From contig NZ_CAJYOJ010000013.1 in assembly GCF_913776295.1 (NCBI RefSeq), positions 94,429-158,428 on the forward strand: a stretch of 64,000 nucleotides of DNA, read 5' to 3'. Below are positions 40,520 through 48,386 of this stretch, piece by piece. Position 1 is the first letter of the stretch. The number at the start of each line of letters is the position of its first letter. Source of the DNA: an uncultured Pedobacter sp. GTDB lineage: Bacteria > Bacteroidota > Bacteroidia > Sphingobacteriales > Sphingobacteriaceae. The translations under genes were made by a program, and so were the position numbers. The notes beneath the pieces were generated by a model, which saw nothing but the letters and a program-made list of their open reading frames with translations, was not told the DNA's origin and did no database searches.

Positions 40520-41806
40520 ATGAAAACAATAAAAATATTTTTAGCCTTTTTGGCTCTAATCGCCGTAAAAACCAATGCGCAAGGAGTGATGGTAAATGAA
40601 TCTTCGGAAAAAGTATTTGTAGAAAACGCCGAAAGATCATCGATGGTAGCAATGGTGAATACAACAAAGTATCAGGAAACCGGGGGCGATGCCGAACGAT
40701 CAAAATCATTTAGTAAGAGTTTTAATGTAGATAGAAACGATAAGGTGAATTTAAATAACCAATTCGGATCTATCGTAATTAAAACCTGGGATAAAAAAGA
40801 GGTGCGGGTAGATGTAGATATTAAAGCCTATGCTAACTCAGACAGTGATGTACAGAAATTAATTGATGGTGTGAGTATCGATGCCACAAAAAATGGTGAT
40901 ATGGTTTCATTTAAAACCAGCATGGGCGACAGAAACGGACGTTATGGGCGCGGAATAAAAAATGGCGTAACCACGTGGCGAAGGGAAGTAAAGGTGAATT
41001 ATACGGTATTTATGCCGGCAGTAAATCCTTTGACTGTGCTACAACAATATGGAAATGTTGAAATGGGCAATTTCGCCGGACCAACCTCATTGAAAGTGGA
41101 ATATGGCAATCTTGTAGCAGGCAACTTGAGTAATGCCAACAACTATATTAATGTTCAGTACGGAAAATGCGATATTCAGGATTTAAATGCTGCCGTAATT
41201 AGGCACGAATATAACGGACCTGTCACTATCGGTGCTGTGGGCACTTTAGAACTCGTTGCTGAATATGTAGCCGTAAACATCAATACCATCCGAAAATCTG
41301 CAGATATCAAAGTAGAATATGGCAAAGGCTTAACGGTTGGCACTATAGGCGGCAACTTGCTCTTGAATGCCGAATATGCCAAAGTTAACATCAATACGGT
41401 TAAAGGCAATGCGGTAATTAAACAAGCTTATGGCGACTTAAATATTGCATCAGCAGGAAAAATTGCAGTCAATGCAGAATATTCTAACGTTACTTTAGGT
41501 ACGTTGAATGGTGATGCAAATATCAAAATGGATTACAACCGCTTAAATGTAAATGAAATTACTCCAGCCTGTAAAAATTTCACTTTCGGAGGTGAATATG
41601 CAAGCGTTGGATTGGGCTTCGCAGACCGTTATAATGGTAATTTCAATGTTTCGACATCTTATGCAGGCTTTAAATATGGTTCAAACATAACATCAAGTTT
41701 GGTGAGTAAAGATGATGAAACCAAAAAATATGCGGGAAAAATAGGTGGCGGCGGGGTTGCAAACGTGTCAATCAGATCTGAATATGGCTCCATTACCTTT
41801 AAATAA
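40520..41806 (+). CDS. secreted beta-solenoid repeat protein (DUF4097-like)
   Basis: After a signal peptide (cleavage near NAQ, residue 21), the 428-residue protein has an N-terminal region with SKSFNVDRNDKVNLNNQFGSIVIKTW (residues 65-90), typical of DUF4097-like adhesin proteins. From about residue 175 a repeat of 18-20 residues recurs. Successive rungs carry LKVEYGN, INVQYGK, IRHEYNG, LVAEYVA, IKVEYGK, LNAEYAK, IKQAYGD, VNAEYSN and IKMDYNR. It should form a right-handed beta-solenoid in the periplasm or at the surface. It follows the ECF/anti-sigma pair and may be regulated by it. A terminator follows. Confidence 0.8.
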   Translation: MKTIKIFLAFLALIAVKTNAQGVMVNESSEKVFVENAERSSMVAMVNTTKYQETGGDAERSKSFSKSFNVDRNDKVNLNNQFGSIVIKTWDKKEVRVDVDIKAYANSDSDVQKLIDGVSIDATKNGDMVSFKTSMGDRNGRYGRGIKNGVTTWRREVKVNYTVFMPAVNPLTVLQQYGNVEMGNFAGPTSLKVEYGNLVAGNLSNANNYINVQYGKCDIQDLNAAVIRHEYNGPVTIGAVGTLELVAEYVAVNINTIRKSADIKVEYGKGLTVGTIGGNLLLNAEYAKVNINTVKGNAVIKQAYGDLNIASAGKIAVNAEYSNVTLGTLNGDANIKMDYNRLNVNEITPACKNFTFGGEYASVGLGFADRYNGNFNVSTSYAGFKYGSNITSSLVSKDDETKKYAGKIGGGGVANVSIRSEYGSITFK

Positions 41807-41831
41807 GATTTTCTAAACCAAACAAATCCTG

Positions 41832-41861
41832 AAGTCCTGCCGTAATGGCCGGACTTTTTTT
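41832..41861 (+). terminator. rho-independent terminator after the solenoid gene
   Basis: AAGTCC pairs with GGACTT, with an inner GCC/GGC stem and loop GTAAT, followed by seven T residues. Confidence 0.85.
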
Positions 41862-41874
41862 ATATTTATTGCTG

Positions 41875-42417
41875 ATGAAAATTTATCTGATCATTCTGTT
41901 AAATATCTTTTCTTTTACCACGCTGGCTCAGGACGCCCCGGTCAGATGGGCTACGCAGGAAACTTTTTTCGAAGATTTGATTGGTAATAATTTACCCGCT
42001 TTTAATGGTATAACAATCAATAAAAAGCCATTCTCCAATATAGATCTAAAAAACCAGGTGGTAGTAATCAACTTCTGGTTTGAGAAATGCCCACCTTGTA
42101 TAGCCGAAATGCCCGAGTTAAATAAACTGGTGGATAAATATGGTAAAAAAGCAGTCCGGTTTATCGGCATTACCCATGATCGCCCATCCAGTGCCAAACG
42201 ATTTCAAAAACGGAACGACTACAGATACGAAATTGTATCGTTAAGTAAAGATGAGATCAGAAAACTAAATATTAATCATGGTTTTCCATCGAATGTATTG
42301 GTTGGAAAAGATGGCAAAATTATTTATGCCACAGCCAACATTTCCTTTTCTGATCCGCAATTTAAAGCTAAATCGACTCTTTTTGAAGAAAAACTGAAAG
42401 CGGTGTTAAACGATTAA
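41875..42417 (+). CDS. TlpA/ResA-like thiol-disulfide oxidoreductase
   Basis: The ATG at 41875 starts a signal peptide (cleavage near LAQ, residue 19). Upstream in-frame starts at 41845 lie within the terminator of the previous gene. The 180-residue product is a periplasmic thioredoxin-fold protein with VVVINFWFEKCPPCIAEMPELNKL, in which CPPC is the active site. The central insertion (FIGITHDRPSSAKRFQKRNDY) and the cis-Pro loop (GFPSNVLVGKDGKI) are typical of TlpA/ResA. It probably reduces periplasmic disulfides, for example in cytochrome maturation; the partner is unknown. Confidence 0.85.
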   Translation: MKIYLIILLNIFSFTTLAQDAPVRWATQETFFEDLIGNNLPAFNGITINKKPFSNIDLKNQVVVINFWFEKCPPCIAEMPELNKLVDKYGKKAVRFIGITHDRPSSAKRFQKRNDYRYEIVSLSKDEIRKLNINHGFPSNVLVGKDGKIIYATANISFSDPQFKAKSTLFEEKLKAVLND

Positions 42418-42443
42418 CAGAAATGATTTAAGAAAGACTTAAA

Positions 42444-43334
42444 TTAAAGAACGTATTCGTCATTGATTGGTTTAACAGGCTCCGGAATATCTTCTTCTTC
42501 AAGCATTTGCAACAGATTGATCTCGATCGTTCTGGTAATTTGATTTAGCGGAACACCTGCCGAATTATTTTCGAAGGGGTTAACGAGGCTCATTCCATTA
42601 ATCTGGGTAGATACAAATACGAAACCGATTAACCAGCCTAAAAATATGGCTGCTGGCCCTGCATCCTGACTGATGACCAAGGTAAATGTAACCACAAACA
42701 GCCAGATAAATACCTTTGTCAGGTAAGAATAAGTAGTAGGAAAAATGGTGTTTTTTATCCGTTCACTCATACCCATTGAATCCGAAAACCGGGTAAGCAT
42801 TTCATTTATTTCGATAAAACGGAATCCATCAATTGCATTTGATTTTGATAACTTTTGCAAATCTCTCGATTGGATACTTAAAAGGGCATTGTGCTTATTG
42901 TTATGTCTTTTTATTTCCTGTAAATCTGCCTCGTCTAAATATTTGGTGTAAATTTCATCTACCGCCCCCCTCAAACTTGCTTTTAAAGCATATAAAAAGG
43001 CAATATGCCTGTAAACCATTCGTTTTACGCTTTCTTCATCACCGTCAACATAATTAATCAAAGCCCTTGCATAGGAGCGTGAATCATTTACCAAAGCACC
43101 CCATACCTTTCGGGCTTCCCACCATCTATCGTAAGCCTGGTTATTATTAAAACCGATAAAAAAAGCAATGGCTGTACCCAAAACCGTTGGAATAATGGAT
43201 GGAATCGAAAAGTGATGCGCAATTAAATAAGCGCGTATAAAATAAGCTGCGGTACAAGACGCAATCATGATCAGATCAATGTGCCATGTATTTCTTAAAA
43301 TTCTACTTAATCTGATATTTTGTATTAACAGCAT
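42444..43334 (-). CDS. bestrophin-family (UPF0187) anion channel
   Basis: The 296-residue membrane protein matches bacterial bestrophins: an N-terminal helix, NNNQAYDRWWEARKVWGALVNDSRSYARA (the RFP/bestrophin core), a cytoplasmic helical segment, then helices with SYLTKVFIWLFVVTFTLV and GFVFVSTQINGMSLVNPFENN, with the NPF motif. Bacterial members are pentameric channels, several with cation preference; ion selectivity cannot be judged. It is convergent with the thioredoxin-like gene and divergent from the MFS gene. Confidence 0.88.
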   Translation of the reverse strand: MLLIQNIRLSRILRNTWHIDLIMIASCTAAYFIRAYLIAHHFSIPSIIPTVLGTAIAFFIGFNNNQAYDRWWEARKVWGALVNDSRSYARALINYVDGDEESVKRMVYRHIAFLYALKASLRGAVDEIYTKYLDEADLQEIKRHNNKHNALLSIQSRDLQKLSKSNAIDGFRFIEINEMLTRFSDSMGMSERIKNTIFPTTYSYLTKVFIWLFVVTFTLVISQDAGPAAIFLGWLIGFVFVSTQINGMSLVNPFENNSAGVPLNQITRTIEINLLQMLEEEDIPEPVKPINDEYVL

Positions 43335-43485
43335 ATAATATGATGGAAAATGAATGAGTTACGGATGAAATTACAAAACTAAAGCCAAAATGTTTGATCA
43401 TGTAACAAATTAAATGAGAGATGGTACAGGTTGCCAATTGTCATTCAAATGTTTATCTTGGAAAACCAAATATTTCTGACCATTT

Positions 43486-45009
43486 ATGAGCGACAATTTA
43501 CCCCAGAACAATATTTTTAAAGTAATCGGTGCATCCTCTCTGGGTACCTTGATTGAATGGTACGATTTTTACATTTTTGGCAGCCTTGCGGTGATCATTG
43601 GTCACCAGCTGTTTCCGGAAGATGCAGGTGCATCAGCTTTGATCAACACCCTGGCTATTTTTGCAGCGGGCTTTATTGTTCGGCCGTTTGGCGCGCTGGT
43701 TTTTGGCAGGCTTGGTGATTTAATTGGCCGTAAGTATACTTTTCTGCTCACGTTGGTACTGATGGGTGGATCGACATTTTTTATCGGTTTAATCCCATCA
43801 TACAAAAGCGTTGGCTATGCTGCACCAATTTTGGTTCTGATATTAAGGTTAATTCAGGGTTTGGCTTTGGGTGGCGAATATGGTGGTGCCGCTACCTATG
43901 TAGCAGAGCATGCGCCAAAAAACAAACGCGGCTTTTTTACCAGCTGGATCCAGACTACCGCTACACTAGGATTATTCCTTTCGTTAGGGATTATTGTGAT
44001 CACAAAAAATATCCTAGGTGCCGAAACGTTTGGAAACTGGGGTTGGAGAATCCCTTTCCTTTTATCAATTGTACTGGTTGTGGTATCGATTTATATCCGC
44101 ATGAAAATGCACGAGTCGCCACTCTTTTCTAAACTGAAAGCGGAAGGAAATATATCTAAAAATCCTTTGAAAGAGAGTTTTAACAACAAAGCGAATTTTA
44201 AAATGGTACTCCTGGCACTGTTTGGCGCTACTATGGGGCAAGGCGTAATCTGGTATACGGGTCAATTTTATGCACAATCATTTTTGGAAAATACCTGTAA
44301 ACTGGATTTCAACGATTCGCGATACATTTTACTCTGGGGAATTGCTTTTGCTACGCCGTTTTTTGTGGTTTTTGGTGCATGGAGTGATAAAGTAGGCCGG
44401 AAATGGATCATGTTAAGCGGTATGCTTTTGGGTATTCTTTTTTACCGCCCAATTTATCAGATCTTTTTAGATGATACCGATTACAGTAAAATTGAACAGG
44501 CCGACATTTTATCTGTTACACCGGCTCCGGTAACTACTGTTTTAATGGAAAGCTCAACCGATAGTTTACGAACAGTTTCTACTAAAGTTAGCCTTAAAAA
44601 TGGAGGCGCTTTTAACAGGGTGCAAACAGATACCGTTTCTGCAACAAAAGGGATTCTTCTAGGCAAAGAAATCATAAAAGATAAAGTTTTGCCCACACCA
44701 ATGTTCTGGAAATTTGTTGGATTGATCTTTTTCCAGATTTTGTTAGTCACCATGGTTTATGGGCCAATTGCAGCTTTCCTGGTCGAATTATTCCCTACCA
44801 AAATCAGGTATACTTCTATGTCACTGCCTTATCACATCGGCAATGGTGTTTTTGGCGGACTGGTGCCATTTATTGCCACATTAATTGCAAGTTTTTCAGG
44901 CTCAACACCCTTATCCGGCCTTTGGTATCCGATTGGGGTAGCGACACTAAGTCTGGTTATTGGCGCAATCTATTTATCAAATAAAAGAGACGAAAAAATT
45001 AACGACTAA
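43486..45009 (+). CDS. MFS transporter, metabolite:H+ symporter family, with enlarged loop
   Basis: The 507-residue protein has 12 membrane helices with the MHS pattern: ASSLGTLIEWYDFYIFG at the N-terminus, GRLGDLIGRKYTFLLT, and QGLALGGEYGGAATYVAEHAPKNKRGFF. MHS proteins carry dicarboxylates, citrate, proline, betaine or aromatic acids. A hydrophilic segment of about 75 residues (about 335-405, rich in Thr/Ser/Asp) interrupts the second half. Such a long loop is unusual in the family. The substrate is unknown. It is followed 5 bp later by a small membrane protein, a pair I have seen repeatedly in Bacteroidota. Confidence 0.85.
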   Translation: MSDNLPQNNIFKVIGASSLGTLIEWYDFYIFGSLAVIIGHQLFPEDAGASALINTLAIFAAGFIVRPFGALVFGRLGDLIGRKYTFLLTLVLMGGSTFFIGLIPSYKSVGYAAPILVLILRLIQGLALGGEYGGAATYVAEHAPKNKRGFFTSWIQTTATLGLFLSLGIIVITKNILGAETFGNWGWRIPFLLSIVLVVVSIYIRMKMHESPLFSKLKAEGNISKNPLKESFNNKANFKMVLLALFGATMGQGVIWYTGQFYAQSFLENTCKLDFNDSRYILLWGIAFATPFFVVFGAWSDKVGRKWIMLSGMLLGILFYRPIYQIFLDDTDYSKIEQADILSVTPAPVTTVLMESSTDSLRTVSTKVSLKNGGAFNRVQTDTVSATKGILLGKEIIKDKVLPTPMFWKFVGLIFFQILLVTMVYGPIAAFLVELFPTKIRYTSMSLPYHIGNGVFGGLVPFIATLIASFSGSTPLSGLWYPIGVATLSLVIGAIYLSNKRDEKIND

Positions 45010-45014
45010 ATAAG

Positions 45015-45266
45015 ATGAATACGTTAAAGAAATTTTTAGGCCTGGTTTGGATGGTTTTAGGACCATTAATGATGACTTTTTTGTTTATCCAGGCGATAGA
45101 TAAGATTGGATTAACGCATAGCGATATCGAACGGACCAATGCGATATTACAGTGGGCAATTATCCTGTTTATTTTCCTCCCGATTAGTTTGGGTTTAATG
45201 ATTTTCGGCTTTTATGCATGGAAAGGTGAGTATGATCGCCTGCCAGAAAGTTCTGAAGAATTATAG
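45015..45266 (+). CDS. small membrane protein paired with the MFS transporter (DUF6814-like)
   Basis: The 83-residue product has two membrane helices (about residues 7-27 and 45-68) and a short polar C-terminus (YDRLPESSEEL). It starts 5 bp after the MFS gene, so they form a two-gene operon. Similar small proteins (DUF6814) follow MFS symporters in many Bacteroidota, suggesting a subunit or assembly factor. The function is inferred from position only. Confidence 0.7.
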   Translation: MNTLKKFLGLVWMVLGPLMMTFLFIQAIDKIGLTHSDIERTNAILQWAIILFIFLPISLGLMIFGFYAWKGEYDRLPESSEEL

Positions 45267-45284
45267 CTCTCTTATCTTATTCGC

Positions 45285-45330
45285 CGGTCCCTTCGGCGGC
45301 GGCGAGCCGAGGCAAGACCGGTGGTAAAGA
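45285..45330. repeat. GC-rich dispersed element (copy in the gap before the pectin locus)
   Basis: TTCGGCGGCGGCGAGCCGAG followed by GCAAGA (45291-45316) recurs, inverted and with one mismatch in 26 bp, at 63868-63893. The rest of the 330-bp gap (45267-45596) shows no gene. Confidence 0.65.
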
Positions 45331-45596
45331 AAAAGCATTACTCATATTGATTTTTGTTCAATAAATTACCGTCGGAATGATGATATTTTATTAGATTATA
45401 TAAAAATAAGCTTTTTGATAGCCTGATACTATGCAATCGTTCCCGACATCGTTTGCAAAGTTTAATTTCGGAAAAAACTCATTCCGGTAAATTTTAATGG
45501 TTAAAATTGCGCATCATATATTTTTAGAATACGGCTGCGTAATGAAGTTTATCCTCTTACGTGGCCGGTTTTAGTTTTAGTCTAACCGAATTTGAT

Positions 45597-46553
45597 ATGA
45601 AAGCCATCACCTTATTCTTGTTGCTCGCATTTTCGTTTGTTGCAAATGCCGCTGATGTTAAACCCGATTTTATAGTGGCTGCAGATGGAAGCGGAAATTT
45701 TAAAACCGTACAGCAGGCTATCAACGCGGTGCCTGATTTTAGAAATAAAACAACTATAATCTTAATCAAAAAAGGCATTTATAAAGAAAAATTAATATTG
45801 GCTGCTTCTAAAAGAAATGTGAAATTTATTGGCGAAAGTTTAACTGAAACCATTTTAACTTATGATGACTACGCCCGGAAAAAAAATATTTTTGGCGAAG
45901 AAAAAGGTACATCTGGTTCATCAAGCTTTTACATTTATGGCGAAAACTTTTCTGCAGAGAACATTACTTTCGAAAATTCGTCAGGCCCTGTAGGGCAAGC
46001 TGTAGCCGTTTGGGCGGGTGGCGATAAATTAATTTTTACCAACTGCAGATTTCTGGGCTTTCAGGATACACTTTACACTTACGGGGCGAACAACCGCCAG
46101 TACTATAAAAACTGCTATATTGAAGGTACGGTTGATTTCATTTTCGGAGCCTCAACGGCCTGGTTCGAAAGCTGCACCATTTTCTGCAAAAAAGCAGGTT
46201 ATATTACGGCTGCCTCAACTCCTGATACCACAAAATTTGGTTATATTCTCAACAAATGTAAAATCAAGGGTGATGCCCCAGTCAATAGTTTTTACTTAGG
46301 GCGCCCATGGAGGCCTTATGCCAAAGTGGCCTATCTTAATTGCGAACTGCCTGATTTGATCCGTCATGAAGGATGGAATAACTGGGATAAAGAGAGCAAT
46401 GAGAAAACAGCTTATTTTGCTGAGTATAAAAGCACTGGAAGAGGAGCTGATTCTAAAAGCAGGGTAAAATGGTCGCACCAGTTAACAGATGAAGAATATA
46501 AGACCTATATTTTAGAAAACGTTTTCCATGGTTGGAATCCGGAAGCGAAATAA
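45597..46553 (+). CDS. secreted pectinesterase (CE8)
   Basis: From the ATG at 45597 (signal peptide MKAITLFLLLAFSFVANA) the 318-residue product is a right-handed beta-helix of carbohydrate esterase family 8. Catalytic residues are visible: Gln134 (GQAVAVW), Asp157 (GFQDTLY), Asp180 (GTVDFIFG), Arg236 and Trp238 (LGRPWRPYAK). It removes methyl groups from pectin in the periplasm, exposing polygalacturonate for the lyases and GH28 enzyme encoded next. An in-frame GTG at 45561 adds 12 residues ahead of the signal and is rejected. It opens the pectin locus. Confidence 0.93.
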   Translation: MKAITLFLLLAFSFVANAADVKPDFIVAADGSGNFKTVQQAINAVPDFRNKTTIILIKKGIYKEKLILAASKRNVKFIGESLTETILTYDDYARKKNIFGEEKGTSGSSSFYIYGENFSAENITFENSSGPVGQAVAVWAGGDKLIFTNCRFLGFQDTLYTYGANNRQYYKNCYIEGTVDFIFGASTAWFESCTIFCKKAGYITAASTPDTTKFGYILNKCKIKGDAPVNSFYLGRPWRPYAKVAYLNCELPDLIRHEGWNNWDKESNEKTAYFAEYKSTGRGADSKSRVKWSHQLTDEEYKTYILENVFHGWNPEAK

Positions 46554-46711
46554 AAGTATAAGCAACTGATATTCTGTGTTTAACCCCCTGTTTACTGCAT
46601 TGATTTTGCTTATTTTTCCGGCAACGATTGCATAGATTTCTCTTCTGTTTTAGCTGTAAACAACGTACACTTGTTATTACAATAACCAAGTATAATTTAA
46701 CAGCACAAATA

Positions 46712-48382
46712 ATGAAGCATATTTCGGGTGGTTTATGCCGTATAAAAGTAGTTCTCGCATGCTTAATTTTATCTTCTGCAACTGCTGGGGCTCAACAAAA
46801 GCAAAGCTTACCTGTTATTCAGCAGGTTAAATTTAAAGAAGATACGACGAGCATTGTTAATTTCGGGGCAAAGGGTGATGGAATTAACTTAAATACCGAA
46901 AGCATTAATAAAACCATTGCCAGTGTTAGCCAAAAAGGTGGAGGTGTGGTATTAATCCCTTCGGGTGTATGGTTAACCGGTCCTATCGAATTAAAAAGCA
47001 ATGTAAATCTGCACCTTAAACGCGATGCCATCCTTCAGTTTACGGCAGATTTTAATCAATACAAACTGGTACAGGGAAATTGGGAAGGGCAGCCGGCGTG
47101 GCGGAACCAAAGCCCGATTTCAGGCATGAACCTCGAAAACATTGCCATTACCGGGACAGGGATTATCGATGGGAATGGGGGCGCCTGGCGTATGGTTAAA
47201 AGAGATAAACTTACTGAAACACAGTGGAAGAATCTCGTAGCATCCGGAGGCATCGTTAAAGCCGACGGAAAGATATGGTACCCATCTGAAAAAACCCTTA
47301 AAGGCTCGAATACCAAAAATGCCGGTGTAATTGAAGCGGGCAAAACTGCCGCAGACTATGATGATATCAAAGATTTTCTTCGTCCGAATTTATTGGTGTT
47401 GACGGGCTGTAAAAGAATACTTTTAGAAGGTGTTACCTTTCAGAATTCGCCGGCGTGGAATTTACACCCTTTGCTTTGCGAAGACCTCACCTTAAGAAAT
47501 TTGCAGGTAAAAAACCCCTGGTTTGCACAAAATGGCGATGGTGTTGATGTAGAGTCATGCAAAAACGTGTTGATTGAAAGCAGCACCTTCGATGTGGGAG
47601 ATGACGGGATCTGCATTAAATCTGGTCGTGATGAAGCAGGCCGTAAGCGGGGTATTCCTACCGAAAATGTAATCGTCAGAAACAATATGGTTTACCACGC
47701 ACATGGCGGTTTTGTAATCGGTAGCGAGATGAGCGGTGGGGCAAGAAATATCTGGGTGTACGACTGTTCTTTTATCGGTACTGATATTGGCTTACGTTTT
47801 AAAACTACCCGAGGCCGTGGCGGTGTGGTCGAAAATATCTATATCAATAACATCAACATGATCGATATTCCTGGTGAGGCGATTTTGTTCGATATGTATT
47901 ATGCGGCGGTTGATCCGGTTCCTTTGGCGGGCGAAAAACGGGAAGCCATTAAAACCATTACCGTTCCTGTTACCGAAGCTACTCCGCAGTTCAGAAACTT
48001 TTACATTAAAGATATAGTGGCCAATGGTGCCGAAAAGGCAATATTTTTTAGGGGGTTACCAGAAATGAATATTAAAGATATCCATTTGGAAAATGTAACC
48101 ATTAAAGCCAAAAAAGGTATCGAAATTATTGAGGCTACCGGAATTTTTCTGAAAAATATCAACATCATTGCCGAAAATACCGATCCGGTGGTGATGATCC
48201 AGAATGGATCAAATATTAATATCAGCAGCTTAAAGTACCCTGATAACAGCAAATTGCTTTTTGACGTTTCCGGCGAAAAAACCAAAGCTGTAAAAATTGT
48301 TGCAACGGATGTTTCTAAAGCTAAAACAGCTGTCATTTTAGGTACAGGCGTAGCTAAAAAAGCACTGGAAATTTCAAAATAA
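46712..48382 (+). CDS. polygalacturonase (GH28)
   Basis: The 556-residue protein from the ATG at 46712 has a signal peptide (cleavage near GAQ, residue 27) and a beta-helix of GH28. Catalytic positions are present: NGDGVDVESC (Asp276 and Asp279), GDDGICIKSG (Asp297/Asp298), and HGGFVIGSE (His331), with RFKT downstream. An N-terminal segment (residues 45-105, with FGAKGDGINLNTESINKTI) is the usual GH28 start. It cleaves galacturonan, probably in exo or oligosaccharide mode. It ends 4 bp before the GH105 gene, so co-transcription is likely. Confidence 0.92.
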   Translation: MKHISGGLCRIKVVLACLILSSATAGAQQKQSLPVIQQVKFKEDTTSIVNFGAKGDGINLNTESINKTIASVSQKGGGVVLIPSGVWLTGPIELKSNVNLHLKRDAILQFTADFNQYKLVQGNWEGQPAWRNQSPISGMNLENIAITGTGIIDGNGGAWRMVKRDKLTETQWKNLVASGGIVKADGKIWYPSEKTLKGSNTKNAGVIEAGKTAADYDDIKDFLRPNLLVLTGCKRILLEGVTFQNSPAWNLHPLLCEDLTLRNLQVKNPWFAQNGDGVDVESCKNVLIESSTFDVGDDGICIKSGRDEAGRKRGIPTENVIVRNNMVYHAHGGFVIGSEMSGGARNIWVYDCSFIGTDIGLRFKTTRGRGGVVENIYINNINMIDIPGEAILFDMYYAAVDPVPLAGEKREAIKTITVPVTEATPQFRNFYIKDIVANGAEKAIFFRGLPEMNIKDIHLENVTIKAKKGIEIIEATGIFLKNINIIAENTDPVVMIQNGSNINISSLKYPDNSKLLFDVSGEKTKAVKIVATDVSKAKTAVILGTGVAKKALEISK

Positions 48383-48386
48383 CAAC

